NCBI GenBank assembly: GCA_022843405.1
Contig: JALHNQ010000011.1
Span: 1-64,000, forward strand
DNA from: Methylocystis sp.
GTDB taxonomy: Bacteria; Pseudomonadota; Alphaproteobacteria; Rhizobiales; Beijerinckiaceae
Length of the DNA stretch: 64,000 bases
Direction of reading: 5' to 3'
Below are positions 37,804-48,208 of the stretch, in pieces (position 1 is the first letter of the stretch; every line of letters begins with the position of its first letter). Under the pieces are notes generated by a model. The model saw only the letters and a list, made by a program, of their open reading frames with translations, had not been told where the DNA came from and ran no database searches. The translations under genes were made by a program, and so were the position numbers.

Positions 37804-39708
37804 ATGACCGCCAATCAGAAAGCCATGAGCTGCGAGCATTCCAAAGAAGGCGTGCGCGCGCTCGCCACACCAATCGGCGCTTCGTCGGGCATTACTAACG
37901 GGGACGCGATCCCGAGGTTCACGGCCCACGATCAAAGCGACGCGTCCGCAAGCCTGATCGCCTACCAGCGCGATTTCGCCGAGCGCTCAATCCTCTTCTT
38001 GGACGCTCTACGCCAGCGCGCGGACAATCTGCTCGAACACGAACGCCTCGGCTTGCCTGCGCTGCTCGACTTCAAATGGGAGATGCTCATCGATGCGCGC
38101 GCTTTCGAGCATCCGGCCAATTACGCGCTTCTAAGAATTACGGAGGCGCATGGGCATCATGCCGAGACATGCCTCCAGACTGAAAAACCCCCCGTCCTGA
38201 TTGTCGACCCGCGCGCGGGGCACGGACCGGGCATTGGCGGGTTCAAGCGCGAGTCCGAAGTCGGCATGGCGCTGCTCGAAGGCCATCCCGTCTATTTTGT
38301 AATCTTCTTTCCGGAGCCTTGCGAAGGACAGACGCTCGCCGACGTGCTGCATGCGCTGCGGCGCTTCGTCGAAGAGGTCGCGCGTCGTCATCCGGGCAAG
38401 CCGCCGATCCTCTATGGTAATTGCCAGGCCGGCTGGGCCATTACGCTGCTATCGGCCGACTGTCATGGCCTTGTGGGGCCGGCTGTTCTCAACGGCTCGC
38501 CGGTTTCCTATTGGGCCGGTGAATCCGGCTTCAATCCGGCGCGACTCGCCGCTGGTCTGCTCGGCGGCGTGTGGCTGACACATTTTCTGGCCGATCTCGG
38601 CAACGGGCGCCTCGACGGCGCCTGGCTCGCGCAGAATTTCGAGACGTTGAAGCCTGGAAATGCGCTTTGGGACAAATACGCTAATCTTTTTTCGCACATC
38701 GACACGGAGCGCGAGCGCTTCCTAGATTTCGAGCGCTGGTGGAGCGGGTTTCATAGCCTGAGCCGCGAGGAAATCCTTGCGATTGTCGAGAATCTATTCA
38801 TTGGCGATCAACTCGAGCAAGGCGTGTTTCGCGTTTGCGCCAATTGCTTCGCGGATCTGCGCAAAATCAAAAATCCTCTGGTGATCTTTGCCTCCTATGG
38901 CGACAATATCACGCCGCCGCATCAGGCGCTCGGCTGGATCCCGTTCGTCTATAAGAACACGGAAGATCTCAAGGCCGCCGGGCAGCGAATTATCTACCTC
39001 ACCAACCCTCACGTCGGCCACCTCGGCATATTTGTCTCAGCGTCAATCGCCCGCTTCGAGCATCGCGCTATTTTGGAGGGCCTCGACGACATCGCGGCGC
39101 TGCCGCCGGGTCTTTATGAAATGAAGATAGAAAACCCGGGTGGCGATCCTGATTGCCACAGGCCAAAATATTCGGTCCGCTTCGAACCCCGCGACGTCTC
39201 AGAGCTGAAGTTCGATTACCCAGTCGAGGCATTCGAACGCGTCCGCGCCGTCTCACAAATCGGGAATTTGTTCTACTCCACATTCGTCAGCCCGTGGGTG
39301 AAAGCGCTATCGAACCCCTGGACAGCGAATTATTTGCGCTGGATGCATCCAATGCGGACAAGCCGCTACTTGCTGTCGGAGCAATTCTCGCCTTGGATGT
39401 ATGGAGTCGCGGAACTTGCACGGATGGTCGAGAAGGGGAGAGCGCCGCTGGCCGAGACGAACTCTTTTCTCGTTCGCGAACGGGAGGTGGCGGGACGAAT
39501 ATCAACCGCTCTCGATGAATTTCGGGCGTGGCGAGACGTAGCCGAGGAACAGGTCTTCGCGCTGCTCTATGGCTCCCAGCCAGGGATAAGGCGGCAGCGA
39601 AAGGAATCTGCCAACCGTGAACATGTTCACGTCGCGGATGGCGCGGCCTTGGTCATTCAGGACATGCAACCGATTCTGGCCGCCGAAGGCAAGATGGCGG
39701 AGCCGTAG
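37804..39708 (+). CDS. DUF3141 protein (PHA-synthase-like alpha/beta hydrolase)
   Basis: PPVLIVDPRAGHGPGIGGFKRESEVGMALLEGHPVYFVIFFPEPCEGQTL...YGNCQAGW. Confidence 0.85.
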   Translation: MTANQKAMSCEHSKEGVRALATPIGASSGITNGDAIPRFTAHDQSDASASLIAYQRDFAERSILFLDALRQRADNLLEHERLGLPALLDFKWEMLIDARAFEHPANYALLRITEAHGHHAETCLQTEKPPVLIVDPRAGHGPGIGGFKRESEVGMALLEGHPVYFVIFFPEPCEGQTLADVLHALRRFVEEVARRHPGKPPILYGNCQAGWAITLLSADCHGLVGPAVLNGSPVSYWAGESGFNPARLAAGLLGGVWLTHFLADLGNGRLDGAWLAQNFETLKPGNALWDKYANLFSHIDTERERFLDFERWWSGFHSLSREEILAIVENLFIGDQLEQGVFRVCANCFADLRKIKNPLVIFASYGDNITPPHQALGWIPFVYKNTEDLKAAGQRIIYLTNPHVGHLGIFVSASIARFEHRAILEGLDDIAALPPGLYEMKIENPGGDPDCHRPKYSVRFEPRDVSELKFDYPVEAFERVRAVSQIGNLFYSTFVSPWVKALSNPWTANYLRWMHPMRTSRYLLSEQFSPWMYGVAELARMVEKGRAPLAETNSFLVREREVAGRISTALDEFRAWRDVAEEQVFALLYGSQPGIRRQRKESANREHVHVADGAALVIQDMQPILAAEGKMAEP

Positions 39709-39713
39709 CGTCA

Positions 39714-40042
39714 TGCCCACGTCTGCTAAGTCTCTCGAGCATCTCATCGAGACGGCGAAAGAACTGGGACCGATCGGAGTCGCGGTGGCGGATGCCGCGC
39801 AAGGCCTGGTCGTTGAGACGCTGAAGAAAGCTCAGCAATTGGGCTTCGCCTGCGCGGCTCGCTTCGCTCGCCCTCGCGGCGCTGATCCATCACCGGATGC
39901 CGCGGCAGCCGATGCATCTCCGGGTTTCCGCGTCGAAGCCTCCCCTGCGCTCCACAACCTGAGCAGGACTGCTGTCCGATGTTGGAGTGACGATCTCCGC
40001 CAACGAAGATTGCGAGATCGCCAGAGGAGCGGCGCCCGATAA
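39714..40042 (+). pseudogene. Possible truncated phosphate acetyl/butyryltransferase N-terminus
   Basis: SLEHLIETAKELGPIGVAVADAAQGLVVETLKKAQQLGF then collapse into low-complexity frame. Confidence 0.35.
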
Positions 40043-40063
40043 GTGTTATCCTGGGAGGAAACG

Positions 40064-40870
40064 ATGGCAAAGAAAAATCATGATGCCGAACCCGTGGGGG
40101 TTGCTCCCGAGATCAGCAAGGATGAGTATCGGGCGACACTGCACGTCCTGCAGGTGGAGCTGGTCAAGTTGCAGAAACACTTCATCGAATGCAACGACAA
40201 GATCTTGGTTCTGATCGAGGGTCGCGACGCCGCCGGCAAAGATGGAGTGATCAAACGGATTGTCCAGCATCTGAGCCCACGCGAAACGCGTGTCGTGGCG
40301 CTGGGAAGGCCATCCGATCGCGATCGCACGGCTTGGTACTTCCAGCGTTACGCGCCTCATTTGCCGGCGGCTCAGGAATTCGTGCTGTTCAACCGCAGTT
40401 GGTACAATCGGGCCGGCGTCGAACGCGTGATGAATTTCTGCACCGACGTGGAATACGAGGAGTTTATGGACACCGTTCTCGACTTCGAGCACATGCTAGT
40501 ACGGTCGGGAATAAAGCTTCTCAAATACTATCTCGATATCAGTCGAGATGAACAAAAGAAACGACTGAAAGATCGCCACGAAGATCCGCTCAAGCAATGG
40601 AAAGTGAGCCCGATCGACGCGCAAGCTATCAAGCACTGGGACGACTACAGCATCGCGCGAAATGAGATGTTCGCGCGTACGCACAATCCAGTCACGCCTT
40701 GGACTGTTGTACGGGCCGACGTCAAGCGGTTGGCGCGTTTGAACCTAATCAAGGATCTGCTGTCGCGATTGCATTACTGCGATAAGGATGCGGCGGCGCT
40801 TCTGGTAAATCCCCAAATCGTTTTCCAATATGAGGAAACATATATCCGAAACCGCATGATCTCCGCCTGA
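40064..40870 (+). CDS. ppk2: Polyphosphate kinase 2 family protein
   Basis: ILVLIEGRDAAGKDGVIKRIVQHLSPRETRVVALGRPSDRDRTAWYFQRYAPHLPAAQEFVLFNRSWYNRAGVERVM. Confidence 0.95.
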   Translation: MAKKNHDAEPVGVAPEISKDEYRATLHVLQVELVKLQKHFIECNDKILVLIEGRDAAGKDGVIKRIVQHLSPRETRVVALGRPSDRDRTAWYFQRYAPHLPAAQEFVLFNRSWYNRAGVERVMNFCTDVEYEEFMDTVLDFEHMLVRSGIKLLKYYLDISRDEQKKRLKDRHEDPLKQWKVSPIDAQAIKHWDDYSIARNEMFARTHNPVTPWTVVRADVKRLARLNLIKDLLSRLHYCDKDAAALLVNPQIVFQYEETYIRNRMISA

Positions 40871-41121
40871 ACCGGAAATTTCGTCGAAAGAGCGCCCGAA
40901 ATGAGCAGATGACAGCTCGATATGGAGGAACTCCATGGCCGCTCCGGCCGCTGAGAGTAAAACTTCGGGCGACGGCCGTGTCCGGCGACGAGTCTATCAG
41001 CAGAGCGCCCGCGCAACGTTTCGATTTGCGCAGAGGGGAATGATCCGCGGTCAATATGCTCTAATATCGAATAGGCCCTGACGAAGTCAGAGGGCGCACA
41101 ACCTTCGCGCGGGAGGATCCA

Positions 41122-43527
41122 ATGGCTGCTGACGCCCAACACATCGTATGGTTCGAAGAGATTACGCGTCACGATGTTGCGCGCGTTGGCGGCAAGAACG
41201 CCTCGCTGGGCGAAATGGTCGCCAATCTCGTCGCAAAGGGCGTCAAGGTCCCGCCCGGATTTGCGACGACGGCCGACGCTTATTGGCGCTTCATCGACAG
41301 CAATGGATTGAGGACCGTCATAGCCGAGACGCTTGCCGATCTCGAAGCCGGCGGCCTATCGCTCGCCGAAGCAGGCCAAACCATCCGCCGCGCCATTTTG
41401 CGCGGCAGTTGGTCGCCCGAAATGGCTGATGCGATCACGAGCGCCTACCGCGACCTCTGCCGACGCCTAGGCAAGGCGGAAGCCGACGTCGCCGTCCGTT
41501 CGAGCGCGACGGCGGAGGACCTTCCCGACGCCAGCTTCGCGGGACAACAAGAGACCTATCTCAATATTCGGGGAGAACAGGCCCTGCTCGATGCTTGTCG
41601 GCGCTGCTACGCCTCGCTCTTCACCGATCGGGCGATCAGCTACCGCAAAGCGAAAGGGTTTGACCATATGAAGGTCGCGCTTTCTGTCGGGGTTCAGAGC
41701 ATGGCGCGTTCCGACATCGGCGGCGCAGGCGTGATGTTTTCGATCGACACTGAAACCGGCTTCGACAAGGTGGTTTTGATCAACGCGGCCTGGGGTCTTG
41801 GCGAGAATGTCGTTCAGGGTGCCGTCGACCCGGACGAATATCTGACGTTCAAGCCATTTCTCTTCGACGCCGCGCTGTCGCCGATCGTGGAGAAAAAGCG
41901 CGGCGACAAGGCGGTCAAGATGATCTACGCCAGCGACGGCGACCATCCGACGCACAACGTTCCGACCTCCAAGGCCGAACGCGCCGCTTTTGTCCTCAGC
42001 GACCAGGATATCCTGACCTTGTCGCGCTGGGCCTGCGTCATCGAAAACCATTACGGCCAGCCCATGGACATGGAATGGGCCAAGGACGGCGAGACCAGCG
42101 AACTTTTCATCGTGCAGGCGCGCCCGGAGACCGTGCAGTCGCGACGCGAAGCGAGCGCCCTGAAGACATATCGGATCAAGAACAAAGGCCGAAAGATCGT
42201 TTCAGGACTCGCCATCGGCGACGCCGTGGTGGCGGGCAAGGTTTGCGTGATCGAAAGCGCTCGCGACATCGCGCGCTTCGTCGACGGCGCCATTCTGGTC
42301 ACGCAAACGACCGATCCAGATTGGGTGCCGATCATGAAACGGGCCGCAGCGATCATTACCGATCACGGCGGTCGGACGTCACATGCGGCCATCGTCAGTC
42401 GCGAGCTTGGTCTGCCAGCGATTGTCGGGGCCGGCAACGCGACGCATGTCCTGCATGATGAACAGCTCGTAACCGTGTCCTGTGCAGAGGGCGATCTGGG
42501 GTTCGTCTATGAAGGCGTGGCCGATTATGAAACCGAAGGTCTCGACCTTGCCGCTATTCCAATGACGCGCACCAAGATCATGCTCAACCTTGCCGATCCA
42601 GCGGCGGCGTTTCGCTGGTGGCGCATACCTGCCGATGGAGTCGGTCTTGCCCGCATGGAGTTCGTCATCAACAACCACATCAAGATTCATCCCATGGCTC
42701 TCGTCCACTATGACACGCAAAAGAACGAAGACGCCAAAAGCAGCATCGCGCAATTGACCTTCGGATATGACGATAAGACCGAATATTTTGTGGATCGGCT
42801 CGCCCAGGCGCTCGCGCGCATCGCAGCCTCGCGCCATCCGGCTCCCGTGATTGTGCGGATGAGCGACTTTAAAACCAACGAATACGCCAATCTGATCGGC
42901 GGCGCCGAGTTCGAGCCTAAGGAAGAAAATCCAATGCTCGGTTTTCGCGGCGCCTCCCGCTATTACTCTCCGCGTTACCGAGAAGGGTTCGCGCTCGAAT
43001 GCCGCGCCATCCGCCGCGTGCGCGAGCAGATGGGATTCAAGAATGTCATCGTGATGATCCCTTTCTGCCGTTCAACAAAGGAAGCAGACCGCGTCCTCGA
43101 GGTCATGGCGGCCAATGGTTTGAAGCGTGGCGACGACGGCCTTCAAGTCTATGTGATGTGCGAAATCCCTTCCAACGTGATTTTGGCGAAAGCCTTCGCC
43201 GAGCGGTTCGACGGCTTCTCGATCGGCAGCAACGACCTGACCCAGCTCACGCTCGGCGTCGACCGCGATTCGACAGATTTGGCGAATCTCTTCGACGAAC
43301 AGGATGAGGCGGTGAAATGGATGATTCAAACGGTCATCGCCGAAGCGCGTAAGGCCGGGGCAAAGGTTGGGCTATGCGGACAAGCGCCCAGCGACCATCC
43401 CGAGTTCGCCGAGTTTCTCGTCGCATGTGGGATCGACTCCATGTCGGTCACGCCGGACAGTTTCATCGCGGTGAAGCGCCACGTGGCGGCGGCGGAAGCC
43501 GCAGAGTTAGAGATGAAGATCAATTAG
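41122..43527 (+). CDS. ppsA: Phosphoenolpyruvate synthase
   Basis: VGGKNASLGEMVANL; TDHGGRTSHAAIVSRELGLPAIVG; SIGSNDLTQLTLGVDRDS; GLCGQAPSDHPEF. Confidence 0.95.
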   Translation: MAADAQHIVWFEEITRHDVARVGGKNASLGEMVANLVAKGVKVPPGFATTADAYWRFIDSNGLRTVIAETLADLEAGGLSLAEAGQTIRRAILRGSWSPEMADAITSAYRDLCRRLGKAEADVAVRSSATAEDLPDASFAGQQETYLNIRGEQALLDACRRCYASLFTDRAISYRKAKGFDHMKVALSVGVQSMARSDIGGAGVMFSIDTETGFDKVVLINAAWGLGENVVQGAVDPDEYLTFKPFLFDAALSPIVEKKRGDKAVKMIYASDGDHPTHNVPTSKAERAAFVLSDQDILTLSRWACVIENHYGQPMDMEWAKDGETSELFIVQARPETVQSRREASALKTYRIKNKGRKIVSGLAIGDAVVAGKVCVIESARDIARFVDGAILVTQTTDPDWVPIMKRAAAIITDHGGRTSHAAIVSRELGLPAIVGAGNATHVLHDEQLVTVSCAEGDLGFVYEGVADYETEGLDLAAIPMTRTKIMLNLADPAAAFRWWRIPADGVGLARMEFVINNHIKIHPMALVHYDTQKNEDAKSSIAQLTFGYDDKTEYFVDRLAQALARIAASRHPAPVIVRMSDFKTNEYANLIGGAEFEPKEENPMLGFRGASRYYSPRYREGFALECRAIRRVREQMGFKNVIVMIPFCRSTKEADRVLEVMAANGLKRGDDGLQVYVMCEIPSNVILAKAFAERFDGFSIGSNDLTQLTLGVDRDSTDLANLFDEQDEAVKWMIQTVIAEARKAGAKVGLCGQAPSDHPEFAEFLVACGIDSMSVTPDSFIAVKRHVAAAEAAELEMKIN

Positions 43528-43699
43528 GCGTTAGGGACCAGATGCCGAAGGCTGAACCCTATCGGCCATATCAAATGAACTGGCGAAACGTTGATGCGCG
43601 AATTTCGCTAAGACGACGAAAGTGAAGTCGGGGGTTTTCGCGGTTCGCGAGACGACCTCAATCGCGCGTCTCTCAGCTGTCAAGACACAGGGGGCGGAC

Positions 43700-44722
43700 A
43701 TGAAAATCGTGATCTTTGAAGCCGAATCGCGCGAACGAGCAGCATTCGATAGCTTGACCTCTACCGCTGAACTGCGGCTCGTCGCCGAGCCGCTTGCCGC
43801 CGCGAATGTACATAGCTTCTCGGATGCAGAATTGATTTCAACATTCATCTATTCGGAGCTCAGCCGCGGGATCCTCGAACAGCTCCCATCCCTGAAGCTG
43901 ATCTCGACTCGATCGACCGGATACGATCACATCGACATGGCCTATTGCGCGGAGCGCGGAATCACCGTCTGCAACGTCCCAAGTTACGGCGAAAACACGG
44001 TTGCCGAGCACGTCTTCGCGCTTCTGCTTGCTCTCAGCCATCGCCTCTTCGAGGCCGTGGAACGCGCGCGTTCCGGCCGATTCTCGCCTGAAGGCCTGCA
44101 AGGCTTCGATCTCGCGAGCAAGACGATCGGCGTCGTTGGCGCAGGAAGCATTGGCCGCCATGTGATTCGCATCGCCAAAGGATTCGGAATGAATGTGCTC
44201 GCTTACGACGTGACGACCGATTCGCAGCTCGTCGAGCATCTCGGATTCCGCTACGCGACCTTTGATGAGCTGCTCGCGCACTCGGATGTGATCACGCTCC
44301 ACGCTCCGGCGACACCCGCGACTTATCATCTGCTCTCGGCCAAGACGTTCGCACGGATGAAGAACGGCGTCATCATCGTCAACACGGCGCGCGGAAGCCT
44401 GATCGATTCTCTTGCGCTGATCCAAGCGCTCCGCTCGGGCAAGGTGGCTGGCGCCGGACTCGACGTCTTGCCCGACGAGCCTTTGATCCGCGAGGAGGCC
44501 GAACTTATCTGCTCGATCTTCTGCAATCAGCACGACCTGCGCGATCTCGTGGCGGATCATGTACTGCTGCGGATGCCAAACGTAATCGTTACGCCGCATA
44601 GCGCTTTCAATACAAGGGAAGCCGTAGGTCGAATAGTCGAGACCACGGTCGCAAATATCCACGCCTTCCTCGAAGGCCATCCGCAGAACATCGTTAGCAA
44701 ATCGCCATCGCGCATGAACTAA
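43700..44722 (+). CDS. D-isomer 2-hydroxyacid dehydrogenase (D-lactate dehydrogenase-like)
   Basis: ISTRSTGYDHIDMAYCAERGITVCNVPSYGENTVAEHVFALLL; GVVGAGSIGRHVIRIAKGFGMNVLAYD. Confidence 0.92.
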   Translation: MKIVIFEAESRERAAFDSLTSTAELRLVAEPLAAANVHSFSDAELISTFIYSELSRGILEQLPSLKLISTRSTGYDHIDMAYCAERGITVCNVPSYGENTVAEHVFALLLALSHRLFEAVERARSGRFSPEGLQGFDLASKTIGVVGAGSIGRHVIRIAKGFGMNVLAYDVTTDSQLVEHLGFRYATFDELLAHSDVITLHAPATPATYHLLSAKTFARMKNGVIIVNTARGSLIDSLALIQALRSGKVAGAGLDVLPDEPLIREEAELICSIFCNQHDLRDLVADHVLLRMPNVIVTPHSAFNTREAVGRIVETTVANIHAFLEGHPQNIVSKSPSRMN

Positions 44723-44789
44723 GCGTCGAGCTATTGATCATCGAAGTCCGCCGGGCCAATGTCATGGCGAAAGCGGGAAGCTTTAGGTC

Positions 44790-45062
44790 TTGCGGATGCT
44801 GATCGAGCTTAAAGGGTCGGCGGGAGACGGGTTATTGTCTCACTCGGAATTTTTGGCGGTCGGAGTTGATCCCACGCTCGCGCAAGAACTCCTAGCCGCT
44901 AAGGTCACGTTTTCCGGAACGTCAATTACACCGGAATATCGCCGCTGCTCTCCTGGCTCATCCTCGTTATGATCTTCATTCTCGTCTATGGACTGTTTGT
45001 CTAGACGAGCGGGGCAAGGCGATCATGTCGGTCGCCAGAACAAGGCTAAGGTCTTGGTCCGC
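44790..45062 (+). pseudogene. ftsH fossil
   Basis: FLAVGVDPTLAQELLAAKVTFSGT, frameshift to LLSWLILVMIFILVYGLFV, then GQGDHVGRQNKAKVLV. Confidence 0.55.
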
Positions 45063-45208
45063 AGCATGCAGTGGCAAGTGAGGAATCCAATACGGATATC
45101 GACAATCGCATAAGCGGCGCCTTCGACGAGTCGATCTCGAATCGGTTCACGTGGCAGGCGTTTCCACGGAGGCGATGGATGACAGCGGCTTCATTGCCCG
45201 CCAAAAGG

Positions 45209-46003
45209 TCAGCGACTTCCACCACCGCCCCTCGACTGTGACTGGTTCAACCCAGCCTCACGCAGATAGATCGGTATCTTTCCTTCGAAGGCGTCGGCCG
45301 AGGTCTCGACGTGCGACAGCGGCCGCAGGACAATCCGCCACAGCACGCTGTCGGACCGGTCTAAGTCGACTACAATCAACCGTCCGCCCGGCCGAAGGAC
45401 ACGGCCAATTTCCTTGAGGCCGCTTCGCTTCACTTCGGCTGGCAGGTGATGGAGGACCAAGCTCAATAGTGCCGCGTCGAAGCTGGCTTCCTCGAAAGGA
45501 AGCTCTTCGACAGCAGCCAATTCGAAGGTCGCCCGACTTCCTTCCTGAGCGGCATTGCGGCGGGCGATCCCCATCATCCTCGGACCAGGATCGAAGCCGA
45601 TGACTCGACCCGAAGAGCCGACCGCCTCGGCGGCAAGACGGGTCCATACGCCAGTTCCGCAACCGGCATCGAGGACGCGCTCGCCGGCCTTTAGGGCAGC
45701 CACCTCGAGAATTTGCCTCCGGAAAGCGCGACCCAATCCGAGCAACGTGCATAAACGGTCGTAAAAGGGCGCGATCCACTCGATGGTCACGCCATCGGTT
45801 TCCGGCGCTAGCTCACTTCCGGCCTCCGGTTGGGACCAACTGAAAATCAAGCCCCATAATATGACGAGCGGACATCCAAGCAGCGCCGTAACGGCCAATG
45901 CATGCCACCAGGTGAGTCCGAAAGCGAGCAGAATGGTGACGGCGACCGCCAAGGATAGTATCGGGTAGAGCCAGGCGTGGTCACGTCTCGATGTTCTCCG
46001 CAT
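45209..46003 (-). CDS. Class I SAM methyltransferase with N-terminal TM segments
   Basis: ERVLDAGCGTGVWTRLAAEAVGSSGRVIGFDPGPRMMGIARR; EIGRVLRPGGRLIVVDLDRS. Confidence 0.85.
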   Translation of the reverse strand: MRRTSRRDHAWLYPILSLAVAVTILLAFGLTWWHALAVTALLGCPLVILWGLIFSWSQPEAGSELAPETDGVTIEWIAPFYDRLCTLLGLGRAFRRQILEVAALKAGERVLDAGCGTGVWTRLAAEAVGSSGRVIGFDPGPRMMGIARRNAAQEGSRATFELAAVEELPFEEASFDAALLSLVLHHLPAEVKRSGLKEIGRVLRPGGRLIVVDLDRSDSVLWRIVLRPLSHVETSADAFEGKIPIYLREAGLNQSQSRGGGGSR

Positions 46004-46337
46004 GTCGTTCGTCCCATCAAGTTTTGAAAACCTGCTCCAGTTTCAGCGGCCCGATCTCGCTATCATACAAAAGGGGCTTAATGAATGCCGGCAGCGACGA
46101 TCGGGTTCCGGGACGATCGGGGCTACACGCCCACACGCGGCAGCCTGGCTTATCGATGGCTTTCATGGCTGTGCTCTCTAGCTTGTGTCGAACCGGCCAT
46201 CCGTTCCAGACGGGACGTTGGCGATCAGTCAAATTTCACCCGATCCGGCGAGCGGAAGTAGAAAAAATGGTCCTCGCACTTGGACTGCACCGCTATGATC
46301 GAGTGCCCTACCGCACGTTTCAAAGCCGCAGCGCTAA

Positions 46338-46637
46338 CACCTGACGCATATCGGCAAGCTATATAACATCGCCGCCGGTCTGAATGCGCAGCGTCTGATA
46401 GAGGACGTGGCGGACATTGCCGAAGCTCAATGCCTGATCGTTAGCCAAATAGACAGTCCTGTGGATCAGCCTCAGGCGATCGAGGTCTCCGTGCGCGGTT
46501 CCGGTCGGGCGAGCGAGTTGGGGAACGAGATCACGGCGACTGTTGCGGATGAGCTTTCCCGTCTCGAATCCGTCACCGAGGAGCTAACCAGGGGCGCCTT
46601 GGCGGTCGGGCGCTGGCCGCTGCGGCAAGACCGCTGA
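46338..46637 (+). pseudogene. C-terminal remnant of an archaeal-type methionine adenosyltransferase
   Basis: In-frame HIGKLYNIAAGLNAQRLIEDVADIAEAQCLIVSQIDSPVDQPQAIEVSVRG matches archaeal MAT pattern (GKxYN..., LSQIGxPIDxP). Confidence 0.6.
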
Positions 46638-46694
46638 CGCTCCACGGCGCGGCGCCTATTCAGGCGTCTTGACACCCCCCGCGAGCTTGCGACA

Positions 46695-48164
46695 TCAGCA
46701 CGCCATCAAACGGCGGGCCGCTCTCCTGCTCGCAACCGCAGCGACAAAAGCAGCATAGCTCCAGGCTAGGTTCGTTGCGGACGTTTGCGCGCCAGTCGTC
46801 TGATCGAATTGCTCGGACAATTCTCCCGAGGCCGGCGTATGCGTTCGCACCATGGCCATGAACATATCGCCGCGATCGAGAAATGCTTCGAAGAGCCTCT
46901 CTCTGAACGGTGGTTCGACCGACGCAGCCGCGAGCGCCACGGGCGGCATGGCGAGCATATAGGCCAAAATAGTCCGGTTTTGTTGCGAAACCGGAATCAT
47001 TGCCCCTCTGCCGATTGCTTCCGCGAAGCGAAAGTAAAATTGTGCCGCTCCGAGCGTTGAAAAATAATAGGCTCCGCCGCTGTAATATGAATCGCCGGCA
47101 TAGCGTCCCATCGCAGGAGCGCAATCTGACGCACGCTCCTGGTTGATCCGATATTCTTTTGCAAAAAGCTGCTTGAGCCGCGCCAGCGTGGCAAGCGCCT
47201 TCGGATCGAGGACGCTGTGAGGCCCCTCCGCCCGCGCCGCATGAATCACGCCAAGAGGCACGGCCATGTCGAGCAGCCTCCCAGGCTCGGCGTTCTGCCT
47301 ATTCGCCGCGTTGGCGAAGCGGCAGACATAAACGCCTTCATCCGGATCAAAATGGGCGTCGAGACGCTGACGGATTTCTTGCGCAGCCGCGCGATAGGCT
47401 TGCGCACGCGTCACGTCGCCAGCCGCCTCCATCCATGCCGACCCATCGGCAAGCGCCGCATATTGCACGAGGCGCGTGTGATAATGATGACCCGCAACTT
47501 CTTCCCAAAGATCGAAACAGGGCTCTCGCCAATGCTGAAGCGTATAGTCGAGATCGAATTGGAGCAACGTTGTTACCGACGCCTGGTCTATGCGATCACG
47601 AAACGCGTCAAGCAGGAAAAAGCGCAAGACGGCGAGTGCGCGCAACGCTGGTCCATCATTTTGCGGACGGGCCCAATTGAGAATGTCGAGCGTCCCGTCC
47701 GCATTGTAACGCGCTTCGCCGAGGACGCGGTCACCATAGACTTGGCTAAGATCACGGTCGCTGCGCGCGTGAGGGAGGTAAGCCGGATCAATCGCTTGGC
47801 GATAATCGCCACGACGCAAAAAAGCGCGGCCATCGAGTTGACAAAGACCAAGGCTGAAATTGACAAAATCGACGAGATAACGGGTCGCATCCGATCCCAG
47901 CGTCTGCTCCGCGAGCAATACGCGTAAAGCGTCAATGACAATCGCTGAATCGCGCACCCAATGGAAAAAATAGTCCGGATTTGGATCGTAAGAAGCGAAC
48001 TCGGGAGACGCCAGGACGGACCCAGGCGCTGGCCGAATGGTCTGCCCAAAATGGCGGCGAACTTTGACGAGTTCGGTTGCTGAAACCGCCCTGAGCATGG
48101 CGGCGGCGGAGAGCAGATATTGCCGCTCCATCCATTCCAAAAGCGTGCCCGCATTGTCGCTCAT
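46695..48164 (-). CDS. GH15 glucoamylase
   Basis: YFFHWVRDSAIVIDAL; WARPQNDGPALRALAV; CFDLWEEVAGHHYHTRLVQYAALADGS. Confidence 0.93.
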   Translation of the reverse strand: MSDNAGTLLEWMERQYLLSAAAMLRAVSATELVKVRRHFGQTIRPAPGSVLASPEFASYDPNPDYFFHWVRDSAIVIDALRVLLAEQTLGSDATRYLVDFVNFSLGLCQLDGRAFLRRGDYRQAIDPAYLPHARSDRDLSQVYGDRVLGEARYNADGTLDILNWARPQNDGPALRALAVLRFFLLDAFRDRIDQASVTTLLQFDLDYTLQHWREPCFDLWEEVAGHHYHTRLVQYAALADGSAWMEAAGDVTRAQAYRAAAQEIRQRLDAHFDPDEGVYVCRFANAANRQNAEPGRLLDMAVPLGVIHAARAEGPHSVLDPKALATLARLKQLFAKEYRINQERASDCAPAMGRYAGDSYYSGGAYYFSTLGAAQFYFRFAEAIGRGAMIPVSQQNRTILAYMLAMPPVALAAASVEPPFRERLFEAFLDRGDMFMAMVRTHTPASGELSEQFDQTTGAQTSATNLAWSYAAFVAAVASRRAARRLMAC

Positions 48165-48208
48165 CGCATTTTCTTTGACCGCTGGCTTTTACAGCTACCT
48201 GCGGGGTC

